Source: Mycobacterium angelicum (GTDB lineage: Bacteria; Actinomycetota; Actinomycetes; Mycobacteriales; Mycobacteriaceae). From it: a stretch of 57,923 bases of DNA. The stretch spans positions 1-57,923 of the forward strand of contig NZ_MVHE01000032.1 in NCBI RefSeq assembly GCF_002086155.1, written 5' to 3'. A model generated the notes under the pieces. That model was not told the origin of the DNA, searched no databases, and saw only the letters and a list, made by a program, of their open reading frames with translations. A program made the translations under genes and the position numbers. Shown piece by piece: positions 16,903 through 25,628 of this stretch (position 1 is the first letter of the stretch; the number at the start of each line of letters is the position of its first letter).

Positions 16903-18528
16903 TTACGTCGATATCTGGTGTGGTCTGTTGCTGCGTGAGAGGCAAGCCGGCTGGTCATTCGGGCATATCTCGCCATTGGACTGGGACAACGTCGCCAGCC
17001 ACTCGTGCGTCGCTGCCCGCGGCCGGGCGAGTTGTCTGGGTCGGTCTAGGCCGCGCAGCACTGCTTGCTTGGCCACCTCCCAGAAGAGCCTCTCGCGTGG
17101 AGCACTTGCCTGTACCGCTTCGGCCGACGCGAGGATGTGGTGCGGGTCAGCTTTCGCCAGCTCGCACAGCCGGGCAGCTACGTTGACTGGCTCGCCGATG
17201 ACCGTGTATTCGAACCGTTCGTAAGCACCGACGTTGCCCGCCAATACCGTTCCGGCGGCTACGCCGATGCCGACCTGGCATTCGGGCACCTCGGCGGCTA
17301 GCCGTTGTGCGATCGCCCGTGCGGTTTCCAGCGCGTCGGATTCGGGTGAAGCTGCCCGCACCGGAGCCCCGAAAACCACCAGAGTTCCGTCGCCCTGGAA
17401 CTTGTTTATCAGGCCTTGCCGGCTGTTGACCTCCTCGACGATCGCAGTGAAGAGTCGGTTGAGCAGACCCACAACCTCGGCCGGCGGTTTGGATGTGACC
17501 AAGCGGGTGGAACCGATGATGTCGACGAAAAGTATTGCCACATGGCGTTCCTCGCCGCCGAGTTCAGCCTGCTGCTGTTCGGCAGCCGCGGCGACGTCGC
17601 GTCCGACATGCCGGCCGAACAAGTCGCGGACGCGCTCCCGTTGCCGCAGTCCTTCTACCATCGCGTTGAACCCACGCTGCAGCTCGCCAACCTCAGAGCC
17701 GTCGAAAACCTCGAGCCGGCAATCCAAGTCGCCGGCTTCGACCCGTTGCAGTGCCAAACTGACGACCCGGACCGATGTCGCGGTCAGCCACGCGGCGATG
17801 AGGTTCGACACCAACCCGAAGACGAACGCCGCCACTCCGAGCAGCAACACGATCAGGCCCTGTTCGGTGACGGTCATCTGGGTTTGCGATAACGTAAACA
17901 ACACGGCCGCAACGATTGCGATCAACGGGCCTCCGGAACCCAACAACCAGGACACCGTGGATCGGCCCATCACACCGGGAGCGAAGCGCCGCGTTGGCCG
18001 GCCCGCCTCAAGCGCCACCGCTGCCGCGGGCCTAAGCATCAACTCGGCGAAGAAGTAACAGCTGGCCGACAAGATCATGCCGCTGAAGCTGATACCGAAG
18101 ACCAATTTCGGGACGTAGCTATAGCTCACGCTGCCGAAGAGCGCCGCGAACAGACAGGCGCCCATCATCCACAAGATCACCGGAACCAGGGCCAAGCGCC
18201 ACGGCGCCAGGAAGGCGTTACGTTGGTCCGCCGCAGTGAGTGGCTGATCTCCTGTCTTCCAACGCAATCCGCCAAGAATACGTCTGGTCATCCACAACCA
18301 GCCCAGCGCGATGGCCGCTACGACATAGACTGGAGCGACCTCCTCGGAGATCCACGCGACGCGCGGCGCAAACACATTGGGCGCCGGAATGGCCACAGTG
18401 ACAAACAGCAGCACCAAACCGATGCCGAGCAGATTCGTGATCGTAAGGAATGCGAAGAGCACCGGGCGCGTGATGGGCAAATCGTCTGACGGCACCACGG
18501 CCTTGCGGACCGACCTAGGCAACCTCAT
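16903..18528 (-). CDS. Membrane-bound class III adenylate cyclase with HAMP domain
   Basis: From the ATG at 18526-18528 the product is 541 residues: six predicted membrane helices, a HAMP linker (VVSLALQRVEAGDL...GELQRGFNAMVEGL), and a cyclase catalytic domain. The catalytic domain shows the metal-binding FVDIIGST, the adenine-recognising Lys in NKFQGDGTLVVFG, and YTVIGEPVNVAARL with the Asn/Arg transition-state pair. The residue before PVN is Glu where these enzymes usually have Asp. This is the layout of Rv1318c-Rv1320c and Rv3645. The frame stays open to 18726, so a 66-residue longer N-terminus is possible; neither start has an ideal ribosome site. It is probably co-transcribed with the EspE-like gene. 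Confidence 0.85.
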   Translation of the reverse strand: MRLPRSVRKAVVPSDDLPITRPVLFAFLTITNLLGIGLVLLFVTVAIPAPNVFAPRVAWISEEVAPVYVVAAIALGWLWMTRRILGGLRWKTGDQPLTAADQRNAFLAPWRLALVPVILWMMGACLFAALFGSVSYSYVPKLVFGISFSGMILSASCYFFAELMLRPAAAVALEAGRPTRRFAPGVMGRSTVSWLLGSGGPLIAIVAAVLFTLSQTQMTVTEQGLIVLLLGVAAFVFGLVSNLIAAWLTATSVRVVSLALQRVEAGDLDCRLEVFDGSEVGELQRGFNAMVEGLRQRERVRDLFGRHVGRDVAAAAEQQQAELGGEERHVAILFVDIIGSTRLVTSKPPAEVVGLLNRLFTAIVEEVNSRQGLINKFQGDGTLVVFGAPVRAASPESDALETARAIAQRLAAEVPECQVGIGVAAGTVLAGNVGAYERFEYTVIGEPVNVAARLCELAKADPHHILASAEAVQASAPRERLFWEVAKQAVLRGLDRPRQLARPRAATHEWLATLSQSNGEICPNDQPACLSRSNRPHQIST

Positions 18529-18803
18529 GAGCCTTGGCTTCCTGGTGATGTGCTGGGAGGGATCCGCTTTGTCAAAACTGTGTACACCGGATCCCACGAG
18601 AGCGACTGGGGCGGGGCCGAATTCGGCTTGACGGTGCGATGTCGCCGGATCGAAACCAACGTCGCGTAATTCGCCGCCTTCATGCCTGGAATTGCTCCTA
18701 TATCCTTTGTTTATCTGTTCACGCATCTCAGCGGGTGCGTCGCACTCGAACGCTGATGGCGCGGATTGAGCCGGGACAATCGATAGGTCCGGCCCTGTGT
18801 GTC

Positions 18804-18822
18804 TATACCCTACCCCGGTATA
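18804..18822. promoter_or_regulatory. Candidate operator TATACCC-N7-GTATA upstream of cyclase/EspE-like operon
   Basis: TATACCCTACCCCGGTATA has perfect six-base arms (TATACC and GGTATA). It shares length and outer bases with the palindrome at 11408-11426 before the PE-PPE-Esx genes. It lies about 280 bases upstream of the cyclase start chosen here, or about 80 from the longer start. Confidence 0.4.
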
Positions 18823-18847
18823 ACGGGTACGCCTACGTGGTACCCGT
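18823..18847. repeat. Inverted repeat ACGGGTAC-N9-GTACCCGT
   Basis: Two perfect eight-base arms, at 18823-18830 and 18840-18847, surround a nine-base spacer and directly abut the palindrome at 18804-18822. The size suits a dimeric regulator or a transcript hairpin. Confidence 0.55.
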
Positions 18848-19097
18848 CACAGAAGGCGCCTCCGCGCGCGGTGTCCCATCGTCAGTGGCCCTAGTTGTTC
18901 ATCGGGATCGCCGGCCGTCTGTGCCGTCTTTGGCGCGAGCTATCCATCGTTGTCGATGCGGTGGGCGGCTCCTGGCCAGAGCGATACTAGGTGGGTTACA
19001 GTATTGATTTCAGCAGTCGGACCGAGGTTGTCCAGGCTGCGACAAGGAGCGATATGGCTAACGCAACGCCGGCATCAAGTTGGTCTCGGTGATAGAC

Positions 19098-19559
19098 ATG
19101 TCGACGACGACGCGCGCGCTGGATGTCGCCCGCGAAGTGGCATTGGTCGTGCCGCGAACCGTGTCCGGTGTGAATCAGTCGACCGGGTGGGTGCCGCACT
19201 CCGCGCGCGGCGTCCGCCAGTTCGGTGAAGTTTTGCTGGACGAGCTTGTGCTGAGCGGCTTTTCGCTACTCGGCACCAACCTGCCAACCGAGCTGCGGCC
19301 ACTCGACGGCTGCACCGCTGCGGGCGAGGAGTTGTCGGCGCTGGGCATCGCTGGCGCGCATACGGAGCCGGCACCGTTGCGGATACGTGCGATACGCCGT
19401 CATCGCATCGGCGGTCTGGCAATTGCGCTGCAAGAACGCTGGGATGGGCAACTGTACTGGTATGACGGCAGCCATGTCGGTCATGTCGTCCCCCGGCGCG
19501 TCCAGCGGGTCTCCGAGCGATTCCTGCGCATGGTTGCCGCGGAAGCTGCGCACGAATAG
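19098..19559 (+). CDS. Hypothetical protein
   Basis: This 153-residue product has no domain I recognise. It opens MSTTTRALDVAREVALVVP, includes LLDELVLSGFSLLGTNLP and an Arg/His-rich RIRAIRRHRIGG, and closes with a mixed helical tail (RRVQRVSERFLRMVAAEAAHE). No signal peptide or membrane helix is evident. It ends 30 bases before an F420-type oxidoreductase gene on the same strand, which supports it being expressed. The start is uncertain: a GTG/TTG further left gives six more residues and no ribosome site is clear. It may not be a true gene. Confidence 0.5.
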   Translation: MSTTTRALDVAREVALVVPRTVSGVNQSTGWVPHSARGVRQFGEVLLDELVLSGFSLLGTNLPTELRPLDGCTAAGEELSALGIAGAHTEPAPLRIRAIRRHRIGGLAIALQERWDGQLYWYDGSHVGHVVPRRVQRVSERFLRMVAAEAAHE

Positions 19560-19589
19560 GAACTGCGGCTATCAGCAAGGGGTTTGGAA

Positions 19590-20639
19590 GTGATTAGCGA
19601 TCGCGTGCTCGATGAGTTGGGCTACTACCTACTGGCCGGTGCCGCGGGAGAGGGCCCGGCCACCTTGATGGACGAGGCGCGCCGCGGCGAGGAACTGGGT
19701 CTCGGCACCGCGTTCATCTCGGAGCGCTGGAATGTCAAGGAAGCGTCCTCGCTCGTCGGGGCGGCGTGTGCCGTCACCAGCACCATGCAGATCGCCACCG
19801 CCGCGACCAATCACAACACACGCCATCCGCTGATCACCGGTTCTTGGGCCACCACCATGCACCGGCTCTCCGGCGGGCGGTTCACGCTCGGCATCGGCCG
19901 TGGCATCGCCGCGATCTATGGCGCATTCGGCATCCCGGCAGTGACGACCGCGCAGATGGAAGACTGGGCGCAGGTCATGCGCCGGCTCTGGCACGGCGAG
20001 GTGATCTTCAACCACGACGGACCAATGGGCAAGTACCCCATCCTGTTTCTCGATCGCGACTTCAACGAAGACATTCGCCTAGCGCTGGTGGCCTTCGGTC
20101 CCAACACGTTGAAGCTCGGCGGCCGCGCGTTCGACGACGTCATACTGCACACCTACTTCACCCCGGAAACCTTGCAGCGCTGCGTCAGAACGGTCAAGGC
20201 GGCGGCGGAGGAGGCGGGGCGAGACCCGGACAGCGTGCGGGTGTGGTCGTGCTTTGCGACGGTCGGCGACCACCTTCCCGAGCAGCTGCGGCTGAAGAAG
20301 ACGGTCGCCCGGCTGGCCACTTACCTGCAGGGGTACGGCGATCTACTTGTCAAAACCAACAACTGGGATCCCGCTGTGCTGCAACGGTTCCGCGCGGATC
20401 AAGTGGTGACGTCGGTCGCCGGCGGGATCGATCACAAGGCCACCGCGGAGCAGATCGAGCACATCGCGACGTTGATCCCCGACGAATGGCTGGAACCCTC
20501 GGCCACCGGGTCAGCCCGGCAATGTGTGGACCGCATCCGCAAGGAATTCGACTTGGGCGCGGACGCGGTGATCATGCACGGCGCCACCCCGGATGAGCTG
20601 GAACCCGTCGTCGCCGCCTACCGGGCCGGCCAACGCTAG
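19590..20639 (+). CDS. LLM-class F420-dependent oxidoreductase (TIGR03857-like)
   Basis: This 349-residue luciferase-like (beta/alpha)8 barrel protein has the N-terminal LDELGYYLLAGAAGEGPATLMDEARRGEELGLGTAFISERW, an AATNHNTRHPLITGSWATTMHRLSGGRFTLGIGRG block, and the C-terminal GADAVIMHGATPDELEPV seen in mycobacterial TIGR03857 proteins. It probably uses coenzyme F420 as hydride carrier; the substrate is unknown. GTG at 19590 is preferred over TTG at 19584 because AAGGGG precedes it. It converges on and overlaps an esterase gene by three bases. Confidence 0.85.
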   Translation: MISDRVLDELGYYLLAGAAGEGPATLMDEARRGEELGLGTAFISERWNVKEASSLVGAACAVTSTMQIATAATNHNTRHPLITGSWATTMHRLSGGRFTLGIGRGIAAIYGAFGIPAVTTAQMEDWAQVMRRLWHGEVIFNHDGPMGKYPILFLDRDFNEDIRLALVAFGPNTLKLGGRAFDDVILHTYFTPETLQRCVRTVKAAAEEAGRDPDSVRVWSCFATVGDHLPEQLRLKKTVARLATYLQGYGDLLVKTNNWDPAVLQRFRADQVVTSVAGGIDHKATAEQIEHIATLIPDEWLEPSATGSARQCVDRIRKEFDLGADAVIMHGATPDELEPVVAAYRAGQR

Positions 20640-21667
20640 CCGGTGGCCTCGCGGATGTACTCCCCGATCTGGCGCAAGGAGCGGGTCGCCTCGGGCACCA
20701 TCGGCGTGATGGCCTGAAAGTCGTGAATCTGACCGGGCCAGACCCGCAACTCCGTCGGCACACCGGCCGCAGCCAGTTTGGCCGCGGCCAATTGTGCGTC
20801 GTGCAGCAGCACCTCGGAGCCCGAGACGTGGATTAGTGTCCTGGGCAGCCCGGCTTCGATATGGTCGAGCGGCTCATAGGGCGCTTCGGGTGAGTCGTCG
20901 ACTTGGTGCTTGGCGGCCACGCTGGCCAGCAGCGCCGCGAAGGCATCGAACGACTTGGCCGAGAATATCGCGTCGGTCTTCATGTTGGGATGCGATTGCT
21001 TGGGTGTGTGTCCCAGCTGGATGAGTGGGGAGATGGCCACCAGCGCAGCCGGTGTTTCGTCCATGTTCCGCAGCCGCTGTGCCAGCGCAAGCGCGAGATA
21101 GCCGCCGGCGGAATCCCCCGCCAGGACGACCTGGTCCGGCTGATATCCCTGCAGCCGCAGCCACTGGTAGGCGTCGTGGCAATCGTCGATGGCCATCCCG
21201 ATCGTGTGTTTGGGCATCAGCCGATAGTTGACCACCAGAAGAGGCGAGTCGGCGAATGTCGACAGCGCATTGACCATTCGGCTATGCGAATTCGCCCCGC
21301 CGAACAAGAACGAGCCGCCATGCAGGAAGAGCACCACCCGTCGGGTGCCGTCCGCCGGCAGCACCCCGGGAGCGCGGACCAACTGTGCGGTGGCATTGGG
21401 CAACGCGATCGTGGCCTCGGCGGCGCCCGCGGGAACCCGGCGGATTCGGGACGCGGCGTCGATGAGGCCCCACGGCCAGGGCAGCAGGGGAGCGTAGCTG
21501 CCCACCGTCAGAATCGGCCTGACCATCAGTCGCGACGCGGCCGTGAGTAGCCGGGCGGCAATGCTGGGACCGGACTCGACGACCTCGACGTGGGTGCCGA
21601 AATTCACCGCGAAGTTGCGCGTCGCGTATCTGCGGGGGGAGCTGGATAACTGCCTCATTGCGGTCAT
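20636..21667 (-). CDS. Alpha/beta-hydrolase-fold carboxylesterase, paralogue of the one at 3769
   Basis: The 343-residue protein has HGGSFLFGG (oxyanion hole), GDSAGGYLAL (nucleophile Ser), VSGSEVLLHDAQ and WPGQIHDF (His). It shares long identical stretches with the esterase at 3769-4839, for example IDDCHDAYQWLR, PAALVAISPL and PEATRSLRQIG, so the two are recent paralogues. It should hydrolyse acyl esters in the cytosol. The ATG at 21665-21667 follows AGGAAG with eight-base spacing; a GTG three codons upstream is less likely. It lies in a catabolic neighbourhood with a carboxyltransferase and oxidoreductases. Confidence 0.85.
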   Translation of the reverse strand: MTAMRQLSSSPRRYATRNFAVNFGTHVEVVESGPSIAARLLTAASRLMVRPILTVGSYAPLLPWPWGLIDAASRIRRVPAGAAEATIALPNATAQLVRAPGVLPADGTRRVVLFLHGGSFLFGGANSHSRMVNALSTFADSPLLVVNYRLMPKHTIGMAIDDCHDAYQWLRLQGYQPDQVVLAGDSAGGYLALALAQRLRNMDETPAALVAISPLIQLGHTPKQSHPNMKTDAIFSAKSFDAFAALLASVAAKHQVDDSPEAPYEPLDHIEAGLPRTLIHVSGSEVLLHDAQLAAAKLAAAGVPTELRVWPGQIHDFQAITPMVPEATRSLRQIGEYIREATG

Positions 21668-21832
21668 GCTCAACACTTCCTACGTCGCTGCCCAGGCGAC
21701 TCCGGACGTGACGAAGGGCCAGAGCGCCGCCGCTGGTCGCGGCCAATGCGTTATTGATAGGGCAATGGTGTTGGGCAGACCTTCGGTAAACGTTGACCAA
21801 TCATTGAATTTGCATGTTGAGGCGACAAAACG

Positions 21833-23329
21833 TCAGGGCATGATCAGCGTGCGAGTGACCGGCTCCGGGGCGCCCTGCCGGCTGTAAAGACCTCGCTGCA
21901 GCGCGGCCAGCAGCGCATCACGCGTCTCGCGGGGATCGATGAGTTCATCGAAACCCATGTGCTCGGCCGATCGATACGACGCCTGCAGTTCGGCATTGCG
22001 CAGCTTGGCAGAAAGATCCTCGTCGGCGTGCGAGGCGCGGCTGAGCGCACCGGCCCCCATAGCGCCCATCGTTGCGCCTGGATAGGCGAAGGTGGCCACC
22101 TGGGAGTCGAAGCTGATCAGTGACATCACCATGGAGCCGAAACCATAGGCCTTGCGCAGCGTCAGGTGCAGCTTCAGGGTGGTCGCCGCCGTCTGCGCGG
22201 CGAACATCCTTGCGCCGCTGCGCAACACGCCTTGGCGCTCGGACCGGCTGCCCGGGAGCATGCCGGGATTGTCGGCCAGGAAGACGAGCGGGAGGTGGAA
22301 GGAGTCGGCCACCATGATGAAGTGCGCCGCCTTGTCGGCGGCATCGGCGTCGATGGACCCGGCCAGCACCTTGGGCTGGTTGGCGACGACGGCCACCGGA
22401 TGTCCGCCGAGGTGAGCCAGCGCGCAGATGATCGCCTTGCCGAAAGCCGGCTGAACTTCGAACCAATCGGGCCGGTCCAACACCACGTCGAGGACCGCGC
22501 GCATGTCGTAGACGCGGCGGTTGTCCCGGGAGACGATGTTCAGTAGCTCCGGTGTCGGCCGGGGTTTCGACGTCTCGTCAGGCGTCAGCGACGGTGGGTA
22601 GGACCACGCGCTTGGCGGAAAGTACGAAAGATAGCGCCGGATGGCGTCGAGCACGGCTTCGTCGTCCTCGCCGACGTTGTGGATCACGCCGCTTGCCAGA
22701 GCGACATCCGGACCGCCCAGATCCTCCTTCGAAATGTCTTCTCCCGTAGACTCTTTGACGACCGGCGGCCCGGCCGTGAAGATCGCGCCCTGATCGCTCA
22801 TAATGCTGAAGTCACAGACCGGGGCCACCAGGGCACCGTGTCCCGCCGATGCGCCCAGCACCGCGGTGACCGTCGGAACCCGGCCCGAGCATCGAGCCTG
22901 AGCAAGCAGGTCGGTCGGGGCTCGCCCGTAATGCACTCCGGTAGGCCGGAACCCGGCACCCTCGAGCAGCATCACCAATGGGATCCGGTCGCGCAACGCC
23001 AGCTCGGCGATTCGGTAGCGCTTGGAATTGCTGCCCGGCGCGATGGTTCCCGCCACCGTGGTGAAGTCCTCGGCGCCCACCAGCACCGGCACGCCGTTGA
23101 TGCTGCCGGAGCCGGTGACGATCGCGTCGGCGGGGATCTCACCACCGACCAGCGTGCCGAATTCGCGGAAAGTACCCGCGTCGAGAAGTCGTTGCACGCG
23201 TGCCCGAGCATCGAGCTTGCCCTTGCCGCGGTGCTTGTCCAGCCGTTCCGGCCCGCCCATGGCCCGCGCCTGCTGGCGGCGACGGTCGAGATCCCCGAGC
23301 GTCGCCTCCCAGTCCTCGGCTTTCGTCAT
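21833..23329 (-). CDS. Acyl-CoA carboxylase carboxyltransferase (AccD/PccB-like)
   Basis: This 498-residue protein is a biotin-dependent carboxyltransferase beta subunit. It shows two crotonase-like halves: an N-terminal half with RGKGKLDARARVQRLLDAGTF and a GAGFRPTG-type glycine turn, and a C-terminal half with PLVFLADNPGMLPGSRSERQG and FAYPGATMGAMGAGAL. Such subunits transfer CO2 from carboxybiotin to an acyl-CoA. There is no accA/biotin-carrier gene nearby, so it must use a subunit encoded elsewhere. It is transcribed divergently from an LLM oxidoreductase 44 bases away. Confidence 0.88.
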   Translation of the reverse strand: MTKAEDWEATLGDLDRRRQQARAMGGPERLDKHRGKGKLDARARVQRLLDAGTFREFGTLVGGEIPADAIVTGSGSINGVPVLVGAEDFTTVAGTIAPGSNSKRYRIAELALRDRIPLVMLLEGAGFRPTGVHYGRAPTDLLAQARCSGRVPTVTAVLGASAGHGALVAPVCDFSIMSDQGAIFTAGPPVVKESTGEDISKEDLGGPDVALASGVIHNVGEDDEAVLDAIRRYLSYFPPSAWSYPPSLTPDETSKPRPTPELLNIVSRDNRRVYDMRAVLDVVLDRPDWFEVQPAFGKAIICALAHLGGHPVAVVANQPKVLAGSIDADAADKAAHFIMVADSFHLPLVFLADNPGMLPGSRSERQGVLRSGARMFAAQTAATTLKLHLTLRKAYGFGSMVMSLISFDSQVATFAYPGATMGAMGAGALSRASHADEDLSAKLRNAELQASYRSAEHMGFDELIDPRETRDALLAALQRGLYSRQGAPEPVTRTLIMP

Positions 23330-23355
23330 GCATCTGTCCTACATACTGGATTGCT

Positions 23356-23361
23356 TACTGT
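23356..23361 (+). promoter_or_regulatory. Candidate -10 element for LLM/P450/SDR operon
   Basis: TACTGT fits the mycobacterial TANNNT -10 and lies inside the small palindrome TTACTGTAA. It is 12 bases before the ATG at 23374, implying a leader of only about six bases and no room for a Shine-Dalgarno site. Confidence 0.35.
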
Positions 23362-23373
23362 AAAGTCACCCGC

Positions 23374-24396
23374 ATGGGTAGTGCCGCCCGCTTCAAGATC
23401 GACGGTGGCATCTCCAATCAACTCACACGGGCGGCGCAGTCGGCCAGCATTCTGGAAGAACGCGGGTATGACGGGGGCTGGACGGCCGAAACCAGTCACG
23501 ACCCGTTTCTGCCGCTGTTGTTGGCCGCCGAGCACACGTCGCGAATCGACCTGGGCACCAATATCGCGGTGGCATTCGCGCGCAACCCGATGATCGTCGC
23601 CAACCTGGGCTGGGACTTGCAGGCGTACTCCGAGGGCCGGTTCATCCTGGGGCTGGGGACTCAGATCCAGGCTCATATCGAGAAGCGATTCAGCATGCCC
23701 TGGAGCCATCCGGCGCGTCGCATGCGCGAGTTCGTCGCCGCGCTGCATGCCATCTGGTCCGCCTGGCGCGACGGCGGCCGGCTGAGCTTCGAGGGCGAGT
23801 TCTACACCCACAAGATCATGACCCCGATGTTCACTCCCGAACCGCACCAGTACTGCCCGCCGAAGATCTTCCTGGCCGCCGTCGGTGCAGCGATGACCGA
23901 GATGTGCGGCGAGATCGCCGACGGCCACCTCGGGCATCCGATGGTCTCCAAGCGGTATCTCACCGAGGTGACCATGCCGCTGCTGTTGCAGGGGCTGCAG
24001 CGCTCCGGTCGTGATCGCAGCGATCTCGAAGTGTCGGCCGAAGTGATGGTGGCCACCGGCGAAAACGACGAGGATCTGACCGCCGCGATCACCGCCACGC
24101 GCAAACAGATCGCCTTCTACGGATCGACGCCGGCGTACCGCAGGGTTCTTGACCTGCACGGCTGGGGCGACCTGCACAGCGAATTGCATCGCCTGTCCAA
24201 GCAAGGTGAGTGGGACGCCATGGGTTCGCTGATCGACGACGAGATGCTGGCGGCTTTCGCCGTCGTGGGACCGGTCGAGGAAATCGGTCACGCGTTGCGC
24301 GCTCGTTGTGAGGGAGTGGTCGATCGCGTGCTGCCGATCTTCTATGCCGCTTCGCAAGACTGTATTAGCGCCGCACTGAAGGAGTTTCGTCAATGA
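23374..24396 (+). CDS. LLM-class F420-dependent oxidoreductase (TIGR03617-like)
   Basis: The 340-residue protein is a luciferase-like barrel enzyme: ILEERGYDGGWTAETSHDPFLPLLLAAEHTSRIDLGTNIAVAFARNPM, WDLQAYSEGRFILGLGTQI, then HPARRMREFV. This is the pattern of TIGR03617 F420-dependent enzymes. It begins an operon: its stop overlaps the P450 start by four bases (ATGA), and that gene overlaps the SDR. The operon suggests successive redox steps on one lipid-like substrate. The ATG at 23374 has almost no leader. Confidence 0.87.
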   Translation: MGSAARFKIDGGISNQLTRAAQSASILEERGYDGGWTAETSHDPFLPLLLAAEHTSRIDLGTNIAVAFARNPMIVANLGWDLQAYSEGRFILGLGTQIQAHIEKRFSMPWSHPARRMREFVAALHAIWSAWRDGGRLSFEGEFYTHKIMTPMFTPEPHQYCPPKIFLAAVGAAMTEMCGEIADGHLGHPMVSKRYLTEVTMPLLLQGLQRSGRDRSDLEVSAEVMVATGENDEDLTAAITATRKQIAFYGSTPAYRRVLDLHGWGDLHSELHRLSKQGEWDAMGSLIDDEMLAAFAVVGPVEEIGHALRARCEGVVDRVLPIFYAASQDCISAALKEFRQ

Positions 24397-25628
24397 GCGC
24401 GCCCACCGTGGATGAGGCCGCCAAGCTGCTTGCGGATCCGCTGGCCTATACCGACGAGCCGCGGTTGCATGCCGCCCTGACACATCTGCGCGCCATCGCG
24501 CCGGTGTCGTGGGTGGAAGTGCCGAATTACCGGCCGTTTTGGGCGATCACCAAGCACGCCGACATTATGGACATCGAGCGCGAGAACATGGTGTTCACCA
24601 ATTGGCCTCGCCCGGTCCTGGCGACGGTGGAGGGTGATGAGCTGCAGGCCGCCGCGGGCGTGCGCACACTGATCCACCTCGACGACCCGCAGCACCGGGT
24701 TGTCCGCGCGATCGGCTCGGACTGGTTTCGCCCAAAAGCCATGCGCGCGCTCAAAGTTCGCATCGACGAACTGGCCAGGAGCTACGTCGACAAGATGATG
24801 GCTGTGGGGCCGGAGTGCGACTTCGTGCAGCAGGTCGCGGTCAACTTCCCGCTGTACGTCATCATGTCGCTGCTCGGCTTGCCGGAAGCCGACTTTCCCC
24901 GCATGCTCAAGCTGACCCAAGAGTTATTCGGCAGCGACGACAGCGAATTCAAGCGAGGCACCACCAACGAAGACCAGTTGCCGGCGCTGCTGGATATGTT
25001 CGGCTACTTCAATGGTGTGACCGCCTCGCGGCGCGAGCGGCCTACCGAGGATCTGGCCTCCGCGATCGCCAACGCGCGCATCGACGGCGAGCCGCTGTCG
25101 GATATCGAAACGGTATCCTACTACCTGATCGTCGCGACCGCCGGCCACGACACCACCAGCGCCACCATTTCCGGTGGCCTGCTCGCGCTGCTGGAGAACC
25201 CCGACCAGCTCGGGCGGCTGCGCGACGATCCGGGCCTGATGGCGCTGGCGACCGAGGAAATGATCCGCTGGGTCACCCCGGTCAAGCACTTCATGCGCAC
25301 CGCGGCCAACGACGCCGAGGTGCGTGGAATACCCATAGCCGCAGGCGAATCCGTGCTGTTGTCGTATGTGTCGGCCAACCGCGACGAAGATGTCTTCGAC
25401 GACCCGTTCCGGTTCGACGTCGGGCGCGAGCCCAACAAGCATCTGGCCTTCGGCTACGGCGTGCACTTCTGTATGGGTGCCGCCCTGGCCCGCATGGAAG
25501 TCAGCAGCTTCTTCACCGAGCTGCTGCCGCGGCTGAGAACCATTGAGCTCAACGGTGATCCGCAATTCGTCGCCACCACGTTCGTAGGTGGCCTCAAGCA
25601 CCTGCCGGTGCGATATTCGTTCAGGTGA
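24393..25628 (+). CDS. Cytochrome P450
   Basis: This 411-residue P450 has the oxygen-activating I-helix AGHDTT (250-255), the ExxR pair EEMIR (Glu289, Arg292), and the heme-binding FGYGVHFCMG with Cys360 as axial ligand. It is soluble, as bacterial P450s are, and would need ferredoxin and reductase encoded elsewhere. It is the second gene of an LLM-P450-SDR operon with four-base overlaps on both sides, pointing to hydroxylation followed by oxidation of the alcohol. I cannot name the CYP family from sequence alone. Confidence 0.93.
   Translation: MSAPTVDEAAKLLADPLAYTDEPRLHAALTHLRAIAPVSWVEVPNYRPFWAITKHADIMDIERENMVFTNWPRPVLATVEGDELQAAAGVRTLIHLDDPQHRVVRAIGSDWFRPKAMRALKVRIDELARSYVDKMMAVGPECDFVQQVAVNFPLYVIMSLLGLPEADFPRMLKLTQELFGSDDSEFKRGTTNEDQLPALLDMFGYFNGVTASRRERPTEDLASAIANARIDGEPLSDIETVSYYLIVATAGHDTTSATISGGLLALLENPDQLGRLRDDPGLMALATEEMIRWVTPVKHFMRTAANDAEVRGIPIAAGESVLLSYVSANRDEDVFDDPFRFDVGREPNKHLAFGYGVHFCMGAALARMEVSSFFTELLPRLRTIELNGDPQFVATTFVGGLKHLPVRYSFR

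Larger units (their letters stand above)
18529..19097. other. Intergenic region with paired palindromes
   Basis: The left 200 bases could be an N-terminal extension of the cyclase. To the right I find no convincing gene. Two adjacent inverted repeats lie at 18804-18822 and 18823-18847, in front of the cyclase/EspE-like operon and upstream of the gene at 19098. Confidence 0.45.

Noticed and set aside
16892..16945. Longer N-terminus for the EspE-like protein
   Set aside because: It overlaps the cyclase and is not part of the EspE N-terminus; the ATG at 16891 has AAGGAAG upstream.
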